Assembly (NCBI GenBank): GCA_022722495.1
Contig: JAIJLI010000059.1
Span: forward strand, 1 to 8,744
DNA length: 8,744 nucleotides
Direction of reading: 5' to 3'
Source of the DNA: Dialister sp.
Lineage (GTDB): Bacteria > Bacillota > Negativicutes > Veillonellales > Dialisteraceae
The notes below the pieces were generated by a model that was not told where the DNA came from, did no database searches, and saw nothing but the letters and a program-made list of their open reading frames with translations. The position numbers were made by a program, and so were the translations under genes. Shown piece by piece: positions 6,351 to 8,744 of the stretch. Position 1 is the first letter of the stretch, and the number at the start of each line of letters is the position of its first letter.

Positions 6351-6396
6351 CCTAGTGACGCATCAATGGTATACCATTGAGTGTCACTAGGTTTTT
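6351..6396 (+). terminator. Rho-independent terminator of the yjiH-yjiG-iadA operon
   Basis: The outer stem CCTAGTGAC (6351-6359) pairs with GTCACTAGG (6383-6391). A small internal loop leads to the perfect inner palindrome CAATGGTATACCATTG, and five T residues follow at 6392-6396. It lies 26 bases after the iadA stop. The T-tract overlaps the stop codon of the convergent truncated regulator gene. Confidence 0.92.
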
Positions 6397-7483
6397 ATAT
6401 GGAGGAAACGCTCGCCCGCAGCCGTCTCCTCCGCCGGACCCGGTTGATGTGCCTTTCGAAATGCCCCTGACTGATGAATTCAGCGAGTACGAGCTGGTCA
6501 AAGACGGGGACGGTGCAGGAGTAGAAGCCCACGCGCAGCTGATAGAGAGGGACCATCTGCGGCGGGAGGACCAGGTAGCCTGTGCGGATGGAGGGCGCGA
6601 TGGTTTTCGAGAAGCTATTCATATAGATGACGTGTCCCTCCGGCTCCATAGAGAAGAGCGTATCCTCCGGCTTGGAAAGAAGGGTAAACTCAGAGTCGAA
6701 ATCATCTTCGATGATCATGGCGTGACGCTCACGGGCGAAGCGCAGGTACTCGGCCCGCTTCGAGGCCGTCGCCGTGATGCCGGAGGGATAGCTGTTGAAG
6801 GGCGTCACATGGAGTACCCTCGCACGGGTGCGGATGAGCTCGCTCGTTTCTATACCGTTCTCTCCCATCCTGAGCTTATCGATAGAGATCCCATTCGCCC
6901 GATATACCTGCTCGATCTTCTGGTAAGACGGGTCTTCCAGCGCATAGATCTGTCCCTGTCCAAGCACCTGTATATTCAATCCATAGAGGTACTCCGCGCC
7001 CGACCCGATCAGGATCTGCTCGGGGGAGACGCGCATATGGCGGCTTCTGGCGAGATAGGAGGCGATCGCACGCCGCAGCTCTTCGCAGCCATGGTTCGGC
7101 GAAGGATCCAAGATCTTTTCTCCATACGTGGAAAGTACGCTGCGCATCGTGCGCGCAAAGATGGAAAAAGGGAAAAGGTCTCTTTCTCCGGCCTCGCGCT
7201 GTTCTGTCTTCGTGCGGGCGATATCCATCGAGCGGCTCATCGGACGGGGATCTGCCGCTCCGTAGTTATCCATCTCACGGAAGACGACGAAGTATCCGCT
7301 TCGTTCCCGCGGCTCCACGTAGCCTTCCTCGACAAGAAGATCATAGGCGTGTGCCACCGTGATGAGGCTGACGCCCTGCGCCTCTGCGGTCTGCCGCTTC
7401 GAGGGGAGCTTGGCTCCGTAGCCATAGACGCCTGACGTGATGGCATCACGAATGGAAAGATAAAGGGTCATGTAGGCAGTCAT
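6395..7483 (-). pseudogene. MocR/GabR-type transcription regulator, C-terminus missing
   Basis: The 362-residue frame has the MocR/GabR layout: an N-terminal GntR-type winged helix (about residues 1-68, with AKLPSKRQTAEAQGVSLITVAHAYDLL and EGYVEPRERSGYFV) joined to an aminotransferase-like domain from about residue 105. That domain shows ILDPSPNHGCEELRRAIASYL, TPFNSYPSG, IIEDDFDSEF and NSFSKTIAPSIRTGYL, with Lys293 as the likely PLP-binding lysine. Family members normally run to about 450-500 residues; this one stops after HFERHINRVRRRRRLRASVSSI, losing about the last hundred. The break is where the iadA terminator begins, and the TAA stop (6395-6397) falls in its T-tract. The start at 7483 has AAGGA eight bases upstream; a frame reaching 7657 would run into the inserted repeat element. 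DNA binding might survive, but PLP-domain folding is doubtful. A divergent ECF S-component gene suggests an original link to vitamin uptake, perhaps B6, which is inference. Confidence 0.85.
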
Positions 7484-7551
7484 GAGAAAAGTCCTTTCCG
7501 GAAATGAGAAACGAAGAGCAGGGGCCCGTCGCTCAGAGCAAACGATGCTAT

Positions 7552-7561
7552 CCCAAAGGAG
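7552..7561. repeat. Left 10-bp direct repeat flanking the MITE-like element
   Basis: CCCAAAGGAG here is repeated exactly at 7761-7770 on the other side of the element. It fits a target-site duplication. Confidence 0.75.
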
Positions 7562-7760
7562 TAATGCTATTAAGTTAAGGAAATCGTTAGCTACGTAACG
7601 TCTTGCTTCCCCCTTCGGGGGAAGTGCCGAAGGCAATAGGGGCATGCCAGCGGCCATCGAACAATGTTGGATATACCGTAGTGCTGCCCCCCCTCAGCCC
7701 TCCGGGCAGCTTCCCCGATGGGGAGCCAAGAACGTTCTTCCGCTTAACTTAATAGCATTA
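7562..7760. mobile_element. MITE-like element, 199 bp, perfect 18-bp terminal inverted repeats
   Basis: The element begins TAATGCTATTAAGTTAAG (7562-7579) and ends with its exact reverse complement CTTAACTTAATAGCATTA (7743-7760). It is bracketed by a 10-bp direct repeat, as expected after transposition. There is no transposase frame inside. Instead it holds G+C-rich hairpins: CTTCCCCC-TTC-GGGGGAAG (7606-7624) and GCTTCCCC-GAT-GGGGAGC (7709-7726). The terminal sequence and 10-bp duplication resemble what I recall of IS4-family elements such as IS231, so a related transposase may move it; this was not searched. It lies in the divergent promoter region between the regulator and the ECF S-component gene. 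Removing it and one repeat copy restores a continuous intergenic sequence of about 200 bp. Confidence 0.85.
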
Positions 7761-7770
7761 CCCAAAGGAG
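7761..7770. repeat. Right 10-bp direct repeat flanking the MITE-like element
   Basis: CCCAAAGGAG, identical to 7552-7561. It is followed by an imperfect hairpin, GGAGCGG (7770-7776) with CCGCTCC (7793-7799), of unknown role. Confidence 0.75.
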
Positions 7771-7832
7771 GAGCGGTGCCTCACAAGGATGTCCGCTCCA
7801 TCTGGTCTCACTTTTTTGTATCATTTTGGTGA

Positions 7833-7861
7833 TTTTTATATATCCAGTTTCATAGTATAAT
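7833..7861 (+). promoter_or_regulatory. Promoter of the ECF S-component gene
   Basis: A perfect -10 TATAAT lies at 7856-7861, with a weak -35 (TTTTTA, 7833-7838) 17 bases upstream in an AT-rich stretch. The leader to the start codon is only about 25 bases, so there is no room for a riboswitch downstream of this promoter. Confidence 0.65.
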
Positions 7862-7893
7862 GCAAACATCTAGATACAGCAAGGAGAATTCTC

Positions 7894-8451
7894 ATGACAA
7901 ACGAAGAAACACTGACCACACATTCCCTTTCCGTCCACACGAAGCACAATACGCGCTGGCTCACCATCTGCGGTCTTTTGATGGCGATCAATGTCGGACT
8001 TTCGTCTTTCGGTCTGCCCGTCCCGGGCGGTCACCTGTACCTGAACGACATCGTGATCGTCGCAGCGGCACTCATGCTCGATCCGCTGGGAGCCTTCCTC
8101 GTCGGCGGCGTCGGCGCATTTTTGGGAGACTTCTTCTTCTACCCGCTCCCGATGTTCGTCTCCCTCGTCACTCACGGTCTGCAGGCCATGGCGATCTCCT
8201 ACATCGCGCACCACGCTTTCCCGGAAAAGCCGAAGCTCTCTACGGTGATCGCTGTCCTCGTCGGCGCCGTCATCATGGTCGTCGGCTATTCCCTCGGCCG
8301 TGCCTATGTCTACAGTACACCTGCCTATGCATGGATCAAGCTGCCGTATGAGATCCTGCAGGCACTCTTCGGCGTCATCGTCGGCCCCTTCCTCGTATGG
8401 AAATGGAAGCTGAACGAACATGCCAAAAAGCTGATCGACGGGAAATGGTAA
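7894..8451 (+). CDS. ECF transporter S component (substrate-binding membrane subunit)
   Basis: The 185-residue protein looks like the substrate-capturing S subunit of an energy-coupling factor vitamin transporter, of the PF07155-like group. About six hydrophobic spans are seen near residues 22-41, 50-68, 70-84, 88-107, 116-136 and 150-170. The family-like stretch is LPVPGGHLYLNDIVIVAAALMLDPLGAFLVGGVGAFLGDF (41-80), recalling the PGG-x-x-x-L-x-D pattern after the first span. It would work with EcfT and two ATPases encoded elsewhere, none of which is in this window. The start has AAGGAG seven bases upstream. The divergent MocR-type regulator next door hints at a PLP-linked vitamin such as pyridoxine, but the substrate cannot be read from the sequence. 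The gene is monocistronic, with its own promoter and terminator. Confidence 0.85.
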   Translation: MTNEETLTTHSLSVHTKHNTRWLTICGLLMAINVGLSSFGLPVPGGHLYLNDIVIVAAALMLDPLGAFLVGGVGAFLGDFFFYPLPMFVSLVTHGLQAMAISYIAHHAFPEKPKLSTVIAVLVGAVIMVVGYSLGRAYVYSTPAYAWIKLPYEILQALFGVIVGPFLVWKWKLNEHAKKLIDGKW

Positions 8452-8477
8452 CGAGAGCCTCTCCCACAATTTCACAT

Positions 8478-8521
8478 AAAAAGAAGACGCGAGATCCTCC
8501 GGATCCACTGCTCTTCTTTTT
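8478..8521 (+). terminator. Terminator of the ECF S-component gene
   Basis: AAAAAGAAGA (8478-8487) pairs with TCTTCTTTTT (8512-8521). An inner GATCC-TCC-GGATC hairpin lies between them. The T-run forms the end of the stem. It starts 27 bases after the stop codon. Confidence 0.8.
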
Positions 8522-8744
8522 AATTGACCCTTTTTCAGGATGACTCGCCATCAGGGGCTAGGTATGAGTGGCTAGGGATGAGGGATTAGGGATGAGAAGC
8601 AAGCGGTGATTGAAGTAGCGCAATTAGCATGCTAACCGTTCTGCAGGGAGGATCTCTCGACTACGCTCGAGATGACGACGGCGCGAAGCGCTATCAAAAC
8701 TCCGCGGCGCTTAGATCCTTCGACTCAGTTCTCCTGTTTCAGAT
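8522..8744. repeat. Repeat-rich non-coding right end of the window
   Basis: No gene is seen. Three near-identical 13-14 bp units lie in tandem at 8556-8596: GGCTAGGTATGAGT, GGCTAGGGATGAG and GGATTAGGGATGAG. A 12-bp palindrome TTAGCATGCTAA is at 8624-8635. A small hairpin TCTCGA-ctacgc-TCGAGA is at 8655-8672, and a related phrase starts again near 8714 (GATCCTTCGACT). Between them, 8696-8712 repeats exactly the 17-mer found at 791-807. The style is that of scattered intergenic repeats. Confidence 0.6.

Noticed and set aside
6377..7435. A 352-codon plus-strand frame opposite the MocR-type regulator
   Set aside because: The minus-strand frame has clear winged-helix and aminotransferase motifs; the plus frame has an arginine-rich, antisense-like composition and starts inside the iadA terminator.
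7770..7799. Imperfect hairpin GGAGCGG/CCGCTCC considered as a terminator or riboswitch
   Set aside because: No T-run follows directly and it lies upstream of the S-component promoter; no riboswitch core was recognised.
7644..7832. Short plus-strand frame starting in the MITE
   Set aside because: It crosses the end of the repeat element and its flanking duplication, with no ribosome site; it is a by-product of the insertion.
7870..8508. A 212-codon minus-strand frame opposite the ECF S component
   Set aside because: Its sequence is rich in Asp, Glu and Arg with no motif, as expected from the antisense of a hydrophobic gene; the plus-strand gene has a promoter, ribosome site and terminator.
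1..8744. CRISPR array, tRNA or rRNA genes
   Set aside because: No regularly spaced direct repeats of 25-40 bp, no cloverleaf with conserved T-arm sequence and no rRNA-like stretch were found on either strand.

Overview
The window looks like chromosomal DNA from an anaerobic Firmicute, possibly a Negativicute; the lineage guess is weak. Supporting points are a leucine T-box leader ahead of a short-type leuC, strong AAGGAG-type ribosome binding sites, an ECF transporter S component, a TSCPD-domain protein and many small intergenic repeats. Most genes are moderately GC-rich, but the block from about 3.6 to 6.4 kb is visibly richer in A+T.

Left part (1-2990, minus strand): a leucine biosynthesis operon transcribed leftward. 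A promoter near 2961-2989 feeds a T-box leader (about 2720-2955) whose apparent specifier codon is CUC (Leu). Then come leuC, leuD one base later, a 455-bp repeat-rich spacer, and the first 156 codons of leuB, cut by the window edge. LeuCD isomerises 2-isopropylmalate to 3-isopropylmalate and LeuB oxidises it. Next, also on the minus strand, is a lone small TSCPD-domain gene (3129-3392) with its own promoter and a terminator-like hairpin.

Middle (about 3.6-6.4 kb, plus strand): a three-gene cassette matching the E. coli yjiH-yjiG-iadA set: two short membrane proteins of the nucleoside-recognition/Gate type followed by isoaspartyl dipeptidase, closed by a strong terminator at 6351-6396. It is reasonable to infer uptake and hydrolysis of beta-aspartyl dipeptides, but transport is not shown by sequence. 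The cassette butts directly against the 3' end of a MocR/GabR-type regulator gene (6395-7483, minus) that has lost about its last hundred codons. The stop codon of this broken gene lies inside the T-tract of the cassette's terminator. This suggests acquisition of the cassette with loss of the regulator's end.

Right part (7484-8744): between the truncated regulator and a divergent ECF S-component gene (7894-8451) sits a 199-bp MITE-like element with perfect 18-bp terminal inverted repeats and 10-bp flanking direct repeats. The window ends in repeat-rich non-coding DNA that shares an exact 17-mer with the leuD-leuB spacer.

No CRISPR array, tRNA, rRNA or complete transposase gene was seen. The most unusual points are the cassette junction, the MITE, a Glu replacing the metal-bridging Lys of IadA, and a palindrome centred on the -10 box of the leu promoter.
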